The notes: a model not told the origin generated them from the sequence alone. A DNA stretch of 64,000 nt from an uncultured Oscillospiraceae bacterium (GCA_900548355.1 URKR01000005.1:69327-133326); one strand, 5' to 3'. Positions 25,554 to 33,159 are shown, counted from the first letter of the stretch. Made by a program: numbers and translations.

Positions 25554-27242
25554 ATGAAATTCTGTGATATGCCTTATAAACGCCCGGACCTTTCCGCGCT
25601 GCTTGCACGTTGCGAAGATCTGGCGGCGCAGCTGTCCGCGGCCCCTACGCCGGAGGCGCTGGTAGCACTGTACCGCGAAGAAAACCATGAGATGGCCCAC
25701 TACCGCACGGCGCAGATCTTGGCGAATATCCATTACACCCAGGATACGCGCGACCCGATCTGGTCAGCTGAACAAGATTGGTTTGATGAGAACAGCCCGG
25801 CGGTTTCCAACGCTGAAACATGCATTGCAAAAGCGATTTTGTCCAACCCGCACGCCGGAGCTTTGGCTGATGCGTTTGGCTCAACGGTGCTGCCCACGCT
25901 GCAAAACCGGGTCAAGGCAATGGATGAACGGCTGATACCGCTGCAGCAAAAAGAAAATGCCCTGATCAGCGCATACCAGAAATTGTATGGCGGTGCGCTT
26001 GTCACATTGGACGGTAAGCAGCTGACCATTCCGCAGCTGAACCTGTATAAAGAAAGTATGGACCCTGCAATGCGCCGGGCCGCTTATGACGCGGAAGCCG
26101 CTTATTTTGATGCGCACCGGCAAGAATTTGACAGTATCTATGACCAACTGGTTCACAATCGCAATGAACAGGCCAGGATGCTCGGCTATAAAGATTACAG
26201 CGAGCTGAGCTATGTGCGGATGAACCGGATCGGCTATGGGCCAAAAGAGGTCAAGGCTTTTCGCGATGAAGTGGCCGTTCACGTGGTGCCGATGCTTACA
26301 AAAATCATGGCGTTGAAAGCCAAGCGGATCGGCCTTGAACATCCGATGTTCTGGGACAGTGCCCTCAATTTTGCAGATGGAAACCCGGCGCCCCATGGCA
26401 ATTATGAGGAACTGATGGCAAGCGCCCGCAAGATGTACCACGAACTCAGCCCTGTGACCGGTGCGTTCATCGACTTCATGCAGGACAACGAAATGTTTGA
26501 TGTGATGAGCCGCCCGGGCAAGATGAGCGGCGGATATGAGGAAATTATCCCGGACTATAAAGCGCCCTTTATCTTTGCGAACTGGAACGGCACATCCGGC
26601 GATGTGGATGTGCTGACCCATGAGTGCGGGCATGCGCTGGAATCTTATCTGGCGGCGCGCACTGATTTGCCGGAAGAACTGCAGTGCCCCGGCATGGAAA
26701 GTGCTGAAATTCATTCCATGTCAATGGAATTCCTGACTGCTCCCTGGCATCAGCTCTTCTTTGGCCCGGATACTGCCAAATATGCGCTCTACCATGCAGA
26801 GGACAGTTTTGTCTTTCTTCCGTATGGATGCATGGTGGATGAATTTCAGCATATTGTCTACCAGAATGAAACGATGACCCCCGAACAGCGCAACGAGGCA
26901 TGGCTGAAACTTGAACAAAAGTATCGGCCCTGGAATGATTTTGGCGATCTCGGCTTTTATGGACGCGGTGCGGGTTGGCAAAGGCAGCTGCACATTTATG
27001 AATGCCCGTTCTATTATATCGACTACTGCCTGGCCACTGTGATTGCGCTGCAGTTCTTTACGGCCAGTCTGTCGGACCATGCGGATGCATGGAACCGGTA
27101 TCTGACCCTGACTAGGCTGGCCGGTACAGCTTCCTACGCGGAACTGGCGGCCAGTGCAGGCATGAAAGTCCCCTTCACCCCGGGAAGCCTTACTGAACTG
27201 GCGGCAACTGTCAGCGATTGGATTCTGGATCACCAGCTGTAA
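25554..27242 (+). CDS. M3 family oligoendopeptidase (PepF type)
   Basis: 562 residues, the usual length of oligoendopeptidase F. It cuts peptides of about 6-20 residues inside the cell. The zinc motif HECGH is at residues 356-360 with a downstream glutamate (MESAEIHSMSMEF). ATG 25554 has GGGAGGAAG upstream; the frame is open for 423 bp further up, but those codons lie in the promoter region and antisense to the oxidase gene. A possible pairing of CCGGTAA (27339) with TTACCGG (27373) followed by a T-rich stretch may end the transcript. Confidence 0.92.
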   Translation: MKFCDMPYKRPDLSALLARCEDLAAQLSAAPTPEALVALYREENHEMAHYRTAQILANIHYTQDTRDPIWSAEQDWFDENSPAVSNAETCIAKAILSNPHAGALADAFGSTVLPTLQNRVKAMDERLIPLQQKENALISAYQKLYGGALVTLDGKQLTIPQLNLYKESMDPAMRRAAYDAEAAYFDAHRQEFDSIYDQLVHNRNEQARMLGYKDYSELSYVRMNRIGYGPKEVKAFRDEVAVHVVPMLTKIMALKAKRIGLEHPMFWDSALNFADGNPAPHGNYEELMASARKMYHELSPVTGAFIDFMQDNEMFDVMSRPGKMSGGYEEIIPDYKAPFIFANWNGTSGDVDVLTHECGHALESYLAARTDLPEELQCPGMESAEIHSMSMEFLTAPWHQLFFGPDTAKYALYHAEDSFVFLPYGCMVDEFQHIVYQNETMTPEQRNEAWLKLEQKYRPWNDFGDLGFYGRGAGWQRQLHIYECPFYYIDYCLATVIALQFFTASLSDHADAWNRYLTLTRLAGTASYAELAASAGMKVPFTPGSLTELAATVSDWILDHQL

Positions 27243-27417
27243 GTTTGCCTGATACAAAAGTTCTGCTTCAAAAGTGGGGACGGATTTGAAGGGGGGACAA
27301 GTTTCTCGATGCCCTGCGCCAGGACGCATACATCTGGCCGGTAAAAGTGCCTTTTGGGCGAACCAAGTGAATTACCGGGGCGTTTTTCGAAAATTCCACA
27401 AAATTCTGTCGAGCACT

Positions 27418-27446
27418 TGACAGCCAGGGGCAAACAAGGTATACTA
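27418..27446 (+). promoter_or_regulatory. Promoter of the metQNI-azlCD leader
   Basis: TTGACA (27418-27423), 17-bp spacer, TATACT (27441-27446). The expected start is near 27453, giving a leader of about 350 nt before metQ. Confidence 0.88.
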
Positions 27447-27488
27447 ACTCCATTGAAACGGAAATTGATTCGAAAGGGGATGCTGTCA

Positions 27489-27587
27489 TGATCTGTTTTG
27501 AACGCCGTGATGGCATGATGATGTGCATGTACAGTGTGCTTCGGCAACCTGTGCATGTTTTCCCCTGCGCGAAAAGATTTGCGTAAG
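27489..27587 (+). CDS. Leader peptide with Met-Met-Met-Cys-Met run
   Basis: 32 codons and stop behind AAAGGGG at 8 bp spacing. Codons 10-14 read MMMCM, and there are three Cys in total (codons 3, 13, 27) and five Met including the start. Met and Cys are rare residues, so this concentration in a short frame upstream of a methionine transporter is a strong sign of a regulatory peptide. The frame ends 16 bp before the terminator stem. Confidence 0.78.
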
Positions 27588-27603
27588 GTTTGGAAAGCAA
27601 GCA

Positions 27604-27646
27604 GCGGCAGGGCGCCGAAGAGGGCCCTGCCGCTTTTGTTTTTTTC
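27604..27646 (+). terminator. Attenuator terminator upstream of metQ
   Basis: AGCGGCAGGGC (27604-27614) pairs perfectly with GCCCTGCCGCT (27625-27635); TTTGTTTTTTT follows. Confidence 0.93.
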
Positions 27647-27665
27647 AGCCGGAAGGAGGAAACCA

Positions 27666-27737
27666 TGAAAACCAGTCCCCGCTGCCGACAACCGGGTGTG
27701 CGAATGTGTGCCCGCCTCATCGCACAGAATCTTTGAC
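27666..27737 (+). CDS. Second small leader ORF (23 residues, Arg/Cys-rich)
   Basis: Starts at ATG 27666 behind a very good ribosome site (GGAAGGAGG). It encodes 23 residues with CRQPGVRMCARLIA as its core: two Cys, an internal Met and five Arg. It lies after the attenuator and 64 bp before metQ. Downstream are short inverted repeats (CCGG at 27739 and 27751; AACCGG with CCGGTT around 27749-27775). It may be a second regulatory peptide or a translational coupler; function unknown. Confidence 0.5.
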
Positions 27738-27801
27738 CCGGATATTTAACCGGAAAATGTACGGCACAACCGGTTGCAACAAAACTTAAAGGAGAACAAC
27801 C

Positions 27802-28722
27802 ATGAAAAAGAAACTGATCAGCGGCCTGCTGGCCGCCACCCTGGCCTTCAGCCTGGCTGCCTGCGGCGGCAGCAGCTCCACCGCAGCGGAGGAGTCCGCC
27901 AGCGAAGCCTCTTCGGCAACAACCCAGGAGACTTCGGCAGATCTTACCGGTGATGGCTTTGCCCCCGATGTGGACTATGCGGCACTGGCCGGTACCACGA
28001 TCCGGGTGGCGGCTTCGCCGGTACCGCATGCAGAAATTCTTGGTGTTGCGGCTGATATTCTGGCACAGGCGGACATAACCCTCGAAATTGTGGAGTTCAC
28101 GGATTATATTCAGCCGAATATGGTTACGGCGGACGGTCAGGTGGACGCCAACTATTTCCAACATGGGCCTTATCTTGAAAATTTCAACGCCGAAAACGGT
28201 ACAGATCTTGTCAGCGTAGCAGCTATCCACTATGAACCGCTTGGCTTGTATCCGGGCAAGGCGCAGACTTTGGATGCGCTGACCGACGGTGCGCAAATCG
28301 GTGTGCCGAACGACCCCACCAACGAAGCCCGTGCCCTGCAGCTGCTGGCCGCCCAGGGGCTGATTACACTGCGCGAAGGTGCCGGCCTGGAAGCGACCAA
28401 GAACGACATTGAAGAAAACCCTAAAAACCTTGAAATTGTAGAGATGGAAGCAGCCCAGCTGCCGCGTCAGCTCGCCTCGCTGGATATGGCGGTGATCAAC
28501 GGGAACTATGCTTCGGAAGCCGGCTTCTCCTCGGCCTCAGACGCACTGGCGGCGGAGGATGCCGCCAGCGAAGCTGCCCAGACCTATGCGAACGTGCTGG
28601 TTGTACAGGCCGGGAATGAAGACACACCCCAGACCAAGGCGCTGGCTGCCGCGCTGCAGAGCCAGGCAGTCAAAGACTTCATCACAGAAACCTATGAAGG
28701 CGCGGTCGTTGCCATTTTCTGA
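27802..28722 (+). CDS. metQ: Methionine ABC transporter substrate-binding lipoprotein
   Basis: 306 residues with a lipoprotein signal (lipobox LAAC, Cys 21) and a Ser/Glu-rich linker. The mature part has the NlpA/MetQ marks: VAASPVPHAEIL, VEFTDYIQPNMV, DANYFQHGPYLENFN, and IGVPNDPTNEARAL. It binds methionine at the cell surface for MetNI. Ribosome site AAAGGAGAAC. Placement in front of metN and metI on one transcript supports the assignment. A long hairpin follows before metN. Confidence 0.93.
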   Translation: MKKKLISGLLAATLAFSLAACGGSSSTAAEESASEASSATTQETSADLTGDGFAPDVDYAALAGTTIRVAASPVPHAEILGVAADILAQADITLEIVEFTDYIQPNMVTADGQVDANYFQHGPYLENFNAENGTDLVSVAAIHYEPLGLYPGKAQTLDALTDGAQIGVPNDPTNEARALQLLAAQGLITLREGAGLEATKNDIEENPKNLEIVEMEAAQLPRQLASLDMAVINGNYASEAGFSSASDALAAEDAASEAAQTYANVLVVQAGNEDTPQTKALAAALQSQAVKDFITETYEGAVVAIF

Positions 28723-28730
28723 TTGATACC

Positions 28731-28784
28731 GAAGAGGAAGAAACAGGGATTGCCCGAAAAATGGGCCGCCCTGTTTCTTCTTCC
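28731..28784 (+). promoter_or_regulatory. Intercistronic hairpin between metQ and metN
   Basis: GAAGAAACAGGG (28737-28748) pairs with CCCTGTTTCTTC (28769-28780) over 12 bp, without a T-tail. Such hairpins usually protect upstream mRNA and give more binding protein than transporter. Confidence 0.6.
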
Positions 28785-28803
28785 ACAGGGGAGGAGCACC
28801 CAT

Positions 28804-29805
28804 ATGATAGAGCTGCAACACCTGACCAAGCGCTTCACCTCCCAATCGGGAACATTGGTGGCGCTGCAAGATATCAGCCTGACGATTCCGGATGGGGATG
28901 TGTATGGCATCATCGGCATGTCAGGCGCCGGAAAATCAACCCTGGTCCGCTGCATCAATATGCTTGAGCGACCCGATGAAGGCCGCGTGCTGGTCAATGG
29001 CCGTGCAATGCAGGATTTGGACGCAAAAGCGCTGCGTGCGGCCCGGCAGGAAATCGCGATGATTTTTCAGCAGTTCAACCTGCTCATGCAGCGCAACTGC
29101 CTGAAAAATGTCTGTTTCCCAATGGAATTGGCCGGCGTTCCGCGTGCCAAGGCCGAAGTCCGTGCACGGGAATTGCTGGCGATGGTTGGCCTGCCGGACA
29201 AAGCTGAAAGCTACCCGGCCCAGCTTTCGGGCGGGCAAAAGCAAAGGGTGGCAATTGCCCGCGCCCTGGCCACCAACCCGAAGGTACTGCTTTGCGATGA
29301 AGCCACAAGCGCGCTTGACCCCAATACAACCCATGCGATTCTGCAATTGATTGAGCAAATCAACCGGGAACTCGGCATCACGGTCGTTATCATCACCCAC
29401 CAGATGAGCGTGGTTGAACAGGTCTGCAGGAATGTCGCAATCCTGGATGCCGGCAGGGTGGTTGAGCAGGGATCGGTTCGGGAAATTTTCTCAAACCCGC
29501 GCACCGATGCAGCACGGCGGCTGGTATTCCCGGCCGGTGCACCTGCAGGGGATCTGCCCAAAGGTCGGCGGCTTGTCCGGGTAGCCTTCAACGGTACCCA
29601 AACCACAGATAAACCGCTGGTTGCCAGCCTTGCCATTGAATGCGGGGCGCTGGTATCCATTTTGGCGGCGGATACCCGGCTGGTAGATGGGCAGACGATG
29701 GGCAGTATGCTGCTTGCGCTGCCAGAAACGCAGACCGAAGCGGACAAGGCGGTGGCCTATATCCGCAATTATCCCGGCCTGACCTACGAGGAGGTGAAAG
29801 CATGA
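28804..29805 (+). CDS. metN: Methionine ABC transporter ATP-binding protein
   Basis: 333 residues. The ABC domain shows Walker A GMSGAGKST, a Q-loop, the signature LSGGQKQR, and Walker B VLLCDEATSALD followed by THQMSVVEQVC. A C-terminal regulatory (NIL/ACT-like) domain of about 90 residues follows, as in MetN proteins, where bound methionine inhibits transport. ATG 28804 is chosen for GGGGAGGAGC upstream. Its stop overlaps the metI start (ATGA at 29802). Confidence 0.95.
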   Translation: MIELQHLTKRFTSQSGTLVALQDISLTIPDGDVYGIIGMSGAGKSTLVRCINMLERPDEGRVLVNGRAMQDLDAKALRAARQEIAMIFQQFNLLMQRNCLKNVCFPMELAGVPRAKAEVRARELLAMVGLPDKAESYPAQLSGGQKQRVAIARALATNPKVLLCDEATSALDPNTTHAILQLIEQINRELGITVVIITHQMSVVEQVCRNVAILDAGRVVEQGSVREIFSNPRTDAARRLVFPAGAPAGDLPKGRRLVRVAFNGTQTTDKPLVASLAIECGALVSILAADTRLVDGQTMGSMLLALPETQTEADKAVAYIRNYPGLTYEEVKA

Positions 29806-30512
29806 GCCAACTGATTGCTTCTATTGCGGCTTCGGACGAATGGCAGGTTTTTCTGGACAATCTGCCCAATCTGCCTTTTGCTACATGGGAAAGCTTTTAT
29901 GCCACGGCGCTGACGACTATTCTAGGCCTGGCGCTGGGGCTGCCGCTTGGCGTGCTGCTTGTGGTAGGTGAGGCCGGTGGGATCTGCCCGCTGCCTCGCT
30001 GGGTTATGGCGCTCCTGAACGCCGTCATCAACCTGCTTCGCAGCGTTCCGTTTTTGATTTTGATGATTTTCGTGTTGCCGCTGGCCAGGCTGCTGCTGGG
30101 AACCTCGATCGGTACCATGGCTTCGGTGGTGCCGCTGTTTATCGCCTCCTTCCCGTTTGTTTCGCGCTTGGTGGAAACCAGTCTGCGGGAAATTGACGCC
30201 GGCGTGGTGGAAGCTGCCCAAAGCATGGGCGCCACGCCGATGCAGATTATCACCAAAGTCATGATTCCGGAAAGTATGCCAAGCCTGATCTCGAACACCA
30301 CCATCGCGCTGACTACTATTTTAGGCTATTCGGCCATGGCTGGTATCATTGGCGGCGGGGGCCTTGGGCAGATCGCGATCAATTACGGCTATTATCGTTA
30401 CAAGTATCTGATTATGGTAGTAGCAACTGCACTGCTTGTGCTGATGGTGCAGGTGTTTCAGTCTTTGGGAACCCGGCTTGCCACCCGCTGTGACAAACGG
30501 CTGCGCAAGTAA
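29802..30512 (+). CDS. metI: Methionine ABC transporter permease
   Basis: 236 residues with about five membrane helices. The coupling helix motif EAAQSMGATPMQIITKVMIP (the EAA loop) contacts MetN. Translation is coupled to metN by ATGA overlap. The NxxRSVPF segment and GGGGLGQIAINYGYYRY end are typical of MetI. Confidence 0.95.
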   Translation: MSQLIASIAASDEWQVFLDNLPNLPFATWESFYATALTTILGLALGLPLGVLLVVGEAGGICPLPRWVMALLNAVINLLRSVPFLILMIFVLPLARLLLGTSIGTMASVVPLFIASFPFVSRLVETSLREIDAGVVEAAQSMGATPMQIITKVMIPESMPSLISNTTIALTTILGYSAMAGIIGGGGLGQIAINYGYYRYKYLIMVVATALLVLMVQVFQSLGTRLATRCDKRLRK

Positions 30513-30540
30513 GCAATGCTCTGTGAGGAGGAATCTACCC

Positions 30541-31254
30541 TTGCCCCAATCCAAACACCCGGCATGGCCGGCTCTTAAAGCGGCTTTTCCCCACACCATC
30601 CCGATCCTGGCCGGTTTTGGCTTTTTGGGCCTGACCTACGGGATTTATGTGCGGGTACAGGGGTTTAGTTTCTGGTACGCCATGCTCACCGGCGTGATTA
30701 TCTTTGGCGGCTCCCTGCAATTTGTTGCAATTGACATGTTGTGTGCACCGTTTGCGCCGCTGCAAACTTTTTTGGCCGCACTGTTAATCCAAGCGCGCCA
30801 TCTGTTTTACGGCCTGGCAATGCTGGACAAATTTTGCGGTGCCGGCAGGAAAAAACTCTATTTGATCTATGCCATGTGTGATGAAAGCTTTTCTATCAAC
30901 TGTGCGGCGACAATCCCTCAAGGGATAGACCGCGGCTGGTTTATGTTCTGGGTCTCGCTGCTGAACCAGAGCTATTGGGTGATTGCTTCCGCACTGGGGG
31001 GAATCTTGGGCGGCATGATTACCTTCAATACCGAAGGCCTTGATTTTGTTATGACTGCCATGTTTGTGGTGATCTTCTTGGAACAATGTCTGAAAGAAAA
31101 GCAGCCGATCACCCCGCTTATCGGCTTGGCTGTACCGGCGCTCTGCTTGGTTCTTTTTGGGCCTGATCAGTTTCTGATCCCGGCTATGATCGGCATTCTG
31201 GCGCTGCTGCTGGCACTGCGCCGGCCTATCCAGAAAGCGGGGGAGAAATCATGA
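30541..31254 (+). CDS. azlC: AzlC family amino-acid exporter large subunit
   Basis: 237 residues, about seven hydrophobic segments. TTG 30541 lies behind AGGAGGAATC. The family features are the GFLGLTYGIYV start, FGGSLQFVAIDML, QARHLFYGLAML and YAMCDESFSIN. With AzlD it forms an exporter of branched-chain amino acids; the related BrnFE pair of Corynebacterium also exports methionine. Its place behind metQNI suggests methionine or a related amino acid as a cargo, an inference from context only. The stop overlaps azlD (ATGA). Confidence 0.92.
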   Translation: MPQSKHPAWPALKAAFPHTIPILAGFGFLGLTYGIYVRVQGFSFWYAMLTGVIIFGGSLQFVAIDMLCAPFAPLQTFLAALLIQARHLFYGLAMLDKFCGAGRKKLYLIYAMCDESFSINCAATIPQGIDRGWFMFWVSLLNQSYWVIASALGGILGGMITFNTEGLDFVMTAMFVVIFLEQCLKEKQPITPLIGLAVPALCLVLFGPDQFLIPAMIGILALLLALRRPIQKAGEKS

Positions 31255-31589
31255 CGCCGCTGACCTTCCCACAGCAGGCCATTGTGATCCTGCTCTGTGC
31301 CGCTGCAACCATGCTGCCTCGATTTCTGCCGTTTGCCGTGTTTTCAGGCAAAAGAAAAACGCCGCGGATTGTGCGGTATCTGGGGGCGGCGCTGCCGGGG
31401 GCAATCTTTGGCATGCTGGTAATCTATTGCCTGCGCAATGTCAGCTGGCTTTCAGGCAGCCGCGGTGCGCCTGAACTGATTGCAATTGCCATTGTGGTTG
31501 CACTGCATCTGTGGAAGCGGCAAACGCTGCTCTCCATTGCGGCCGGCACAATTTGTTATATGTTTCTTGTGCAGGTTGTCTTTGCCTGA
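31251..31589 (+). CDS. azlD: AzlD family amino-acid exporter small subunit
   Basis: 112 residues with three or four hydrophobic segments, partner of AzlC. The MLPRFLPF start region and RYLGAALPGAIFGMLVIYCL are characteristic. Start ATG 31251 overlaps the azlC stop. Last gene of the operon; no terminator directly behind it. Confidence 0.9.
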   Translation: MTPLTFPQQAIVILLCAAATMLPRFLPFAVFSGKRKTPRIVRYLGAALPGAIFGMLVIYCLRNVSWLSGSRGAPELIAIAIVVALHLWKRQTLLSIAAGTICYMFLVQVVFA

Positions 31590-31954
31590 AAGGCACACAC
31601 TGTTGGTTGTCAAGGGGAAACTGTCGGTCACAGATTGTTCAAAGTATCTTACCAGTTTTTTCAAAACCCTTTTATACCTTTTCCATATTCGGCGCGTATA
31701 CTAATACTCGTCAAAAGGAAGTCAGAACCTTCCCCGGCGTTTGCCGTTCGATGTATTTTCTTTACTGCGCCCTTTGCCTATGCGAGGAGTAGCCGCAACC
31801 GTGGCCGAAGATCCTGGCAAAGGCCAGACAACCAACAACGTCGGTCTATTTGGGCCGGCTTTACATAGATTTCCCCAGCAAGCAACCCAAGGCCCCGCCC
31901 TTCGTCTGTGACGAAAGGCGGGGCCTTGGGCTTATCTGATTTAGGTGATGCCAA
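31590..31954. other. Intergenic region with possible structured RNA
   Basis: No long gene is supported. A -10-like TATACT stands at 31697-31702 with a poor -35. Downstream, CCTTTGCC (31771-31778) can pair with GGCAAAGG (31816-31823), which competes with a local hairpin CTGGC-AAAG-GCCAG (31814-31827); a further TCTAT/ATAGA hairpin lies near 31844-31872. A 14-residue-codon frame at 31751-31792 has three Cys codons but no ribosome site. The stretch ends in the large hairpin 31886-31930. It could be a small RNA of about 220 nt or a decayed leader. Confidence 0.35.
31886..31930. terminator. Large terminator hairpin between convergent operons
   Basis: About 20 bp of pairing with one mismatch between 31886-31905 and 31911-31930 (CCCAAGGCCCCGCC with GGCGGGGCCTTGGG). 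It can end the azlCD side and the ECF side; T-runs are short. Confidence 0.75.
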
Positions 31955-32467
31955 TCAAGGGTTCTGCGATTTGGCAGCCAGACGCCGGAACACGGGGCGC
32001 AAAGGCCGATACAACACAAGCATCACGCCAAAATTTGCGATGCAGTGCGCTACATCCGTAGGAATCCCGGCCAGCCACCAGGCAAGCGCGCCGCCGGGCC
32101 CCTGGGTTAACCAGTAGATCGGGGTAAACAATGCGCCAAACCCCAGTCCAAAACTCCCGGCCACCAAAGCCCAGCCCACGGCACTATCCATGCGGTGCAG
32201 CGCCCGTGCAACAAAGAAGAGGAGGAACCAGATGTATAAGTACCCCCAGCTCCACAATCCAAACCCATAAAGAAGGAACTGCAGAACGACAAATACCGTG
32301 ACAGCCCAAGGGCCCAGCGCGGGCAGTTCCATCGCGTAAAACAGAATCAGCGGCGTGACAGGTTCCACCCCGGGCACGGGGGCCAGCACTTCCTTGCAAA
32401 CAACCAGCAGCGCGCCCAGAAGGCCGCCCAGCACGACCCTGCGGGCGGCTGAAACCCGCCGCGGCAT
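31955..32467 (-). CDS. ECF transporter S component, probable corrinoid uptake
   Basis: 170 residues, about five to six membrane helices. The start RRVVLGGLLGALLVVCKEVLA is the typical first helix of ECF substrate-specificity subunits. No ECF ATPases or T component lie nearby, so it should share a common module encoded elsewhere (group II). ATG 32467 begins one base after the stop of the upstream DUF4430 gene (TAAGATG), implying coupling; an alternative TTG start is at 32479. The whole transcript is under a cobalamin riboswitch, so the substrate is probably cobalamin or a precursor. The substrate is inferred from this control, not from residues. Confidence 0.82.
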   Translation of the reverse strand: MPRRVSAARRVVLGGLLGALLVVCKEVLAPVPGVEPVTPLILFYAMELPALGPWAVTVFVVLQFLLYGFGLWSWGYLYIWFLLFFVARALHRMDSAVGWALVAGSFGLGFGALFTPIYWLTQGPGGALAWWLAGIPTDVAHCIANFGVMLVLYRPLRPVFRRLAAKSQNP

Positions 32468-32468
32468 C

Positions 32469-32876
32469 TTAATAGCCAACCGTCAAGGTGATTTCAAAGG
32501 CGTCGCCGTCGGCAATCGGGGTGCTGTCCACGCCGGTATTCAGCGATTCGCCGCCTTTTGTAAAGCACCACCATTCCTGGTTGGCATCGTCGGCTGTAAT
32601 CCCGTTGACGGTGGTTACAAACAGGCCATATTCGCTCTCCTCACCTGCGATCAGATCGATGCTTTCAAGCGCGCCGCGCAGGTATTCCTCGTCCGTATGG
32701 ATTGTGAAGGCTTCCTCCTCACCATTGGCAACGACGGTTGCCGTGATGGTCTTGTCAGTGGCAGACGTGGCGGGGCGGGTGGCGAAGTAGATGCCAATCA
32801 ATGCCGCCACAACAAGCACCAGCGCAAGAACGCCAGCCAGCAGTTTTTTGTTCATTGGTTTCTTGTTTTCCATCAT
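32469..32876 (-). CDS. Membrane-anchored DUF4430 (transcobalamin C-terminal-like) protein
   Basis: 135 residues: a short cytoplasmic start, one membrane helix (about residues 12-30, LAGVLALVLVVAALIGIYF), and an external domain of about 100 residues with the DUF4430 pattern (YLRGALESIDLI, GLFVTTVNGI, DDANQEWWCFTKGG, DAFEITL). This domain family is related to the C-terminal domain of the animal cobalamin carriers intrinsic factor and transcobalamin. Placed between a cobalamin riboswitch and an ECF S component, it probably binds cobalamin or cobinamide at the surface and hands it over. ATG 32876 has AAAAGGAG upstream. Confidence 0.85.
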   Translation of the reverse strand: MMENKKPMNKKLLAGVLALVLVVAALIGIYFATRPATSATDKTITATVVANGEEEAFTIHTDEEYLRGALESIDLIAGEESEYGLFVTTVNGITADDANQEWWCFTKGGESLNTGVDSTPIADGDAFEITLTVGY

Positions 32877-32910
32877 TCATACTCCTTTTCAATTGCGGAT
32901 AATGGACAAG

Positions 32911-32941
32911 AAAAACGCCCTTCTGCCTTGGCAAAAGGGCG
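32911..32941 (-). terminator. Terminator stem of the cobalamin riboswitch
   Basis: On the minus strand CGCCCTTTTGCC pairs with GGCAGAAGGGCG, then five T. It lies directly between the riboswitch and the DUF4430 gene, so the switch should act on transcription. Confidence 0.88.
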
Positions 32942-32944
32942 CAG

Positions 32945-33110
32945 TTTTACCTGCTGGGGTGTTCCCAAAACGGCAGCCCTCTCCATCGCTCGTGAAGAAG
33001 CCTGATGCACCGCCCGGCGATCCGACTGTCACGGTAGCGGGACTGCGTGGGACTTTCACCCATCTTCCCCGGTAAGGCCAAAGCCTTGCGCGGTACATCT
33101 TACAAAAGAG
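32945..33110 (-). promoter_or_regulatory. Cobalamin riboswitch
   Basis: Read on the minus strand, the stretch has the conserved core of the family: GGGAAGATGGGTGAAAGTCC, then CGCAGTCCCGCTACCGTGA, then AGTCGGA followed by the closing helix. A terminator follows. High cobalamin should switch off the uptake genes. Ends are approximate. Confidence 0.9.
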
Positions 33111-33130
33111 CATATTCTTGATTGCGTATA

Positions 33131-33159
33131 AGTATATCACAAATCGGCGATGTCTGCAA
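33131..33159 (-). promoter_or_regulatory. Promoter of the cobalamin-controlled operon
   Basis: On the minus strand TTGCAG (33159-33154), 17-bp spacer, TATACT (33136-33131). It overlaps the end of the threonine aldolase gene. Confidence 0.8.

Larger units (their letters stand above)
27453..27646 (+). promoter_or_regulatory. Predicted ribosome-mediated (trp-type) attenuator for methionine
   Basis: Three mutually exclusive pairings are visible. 1:2 is CATGTACAG (27527-27535) with CTGTGCATG (27550-27558), closed inside by TGC-TTCG-GCA. 2:3, the antiterminator, is 27540-27553 with 27608-27621 and pairs 12 of 14 positions: CTTCGGC with GCCGAAG, then CCTGT with GCAGG. 3:4, the terminator, is 27604-27614 with 27625-27635, 11 bp perfect and followed by a T-run. 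Segment 1 begins at Met codon 14 of the leader peptide (27489-27587), right after its Met-rich run. A ribosome stalled for Met-tRNA (or Cys-tRNA) would cover segment 1, free segment 2 and open the operon. No S-box or T-box motif was seen. Confidence 0.78.

Noticed and set aside
27243-27801. SAM riboswitch (S-box) or T-box upstream of metQ
   Set aside because: No S-box core and no T-box sequence (GGTGG-ACCGCG) was found; the leader instead fits a peptide-based attenuator.
31709-31930. 6S RNA gene
   Set aside because: Length would fit, but the long single hairpin with a central bubble is not apparent; only local and competing hairpins are seen.
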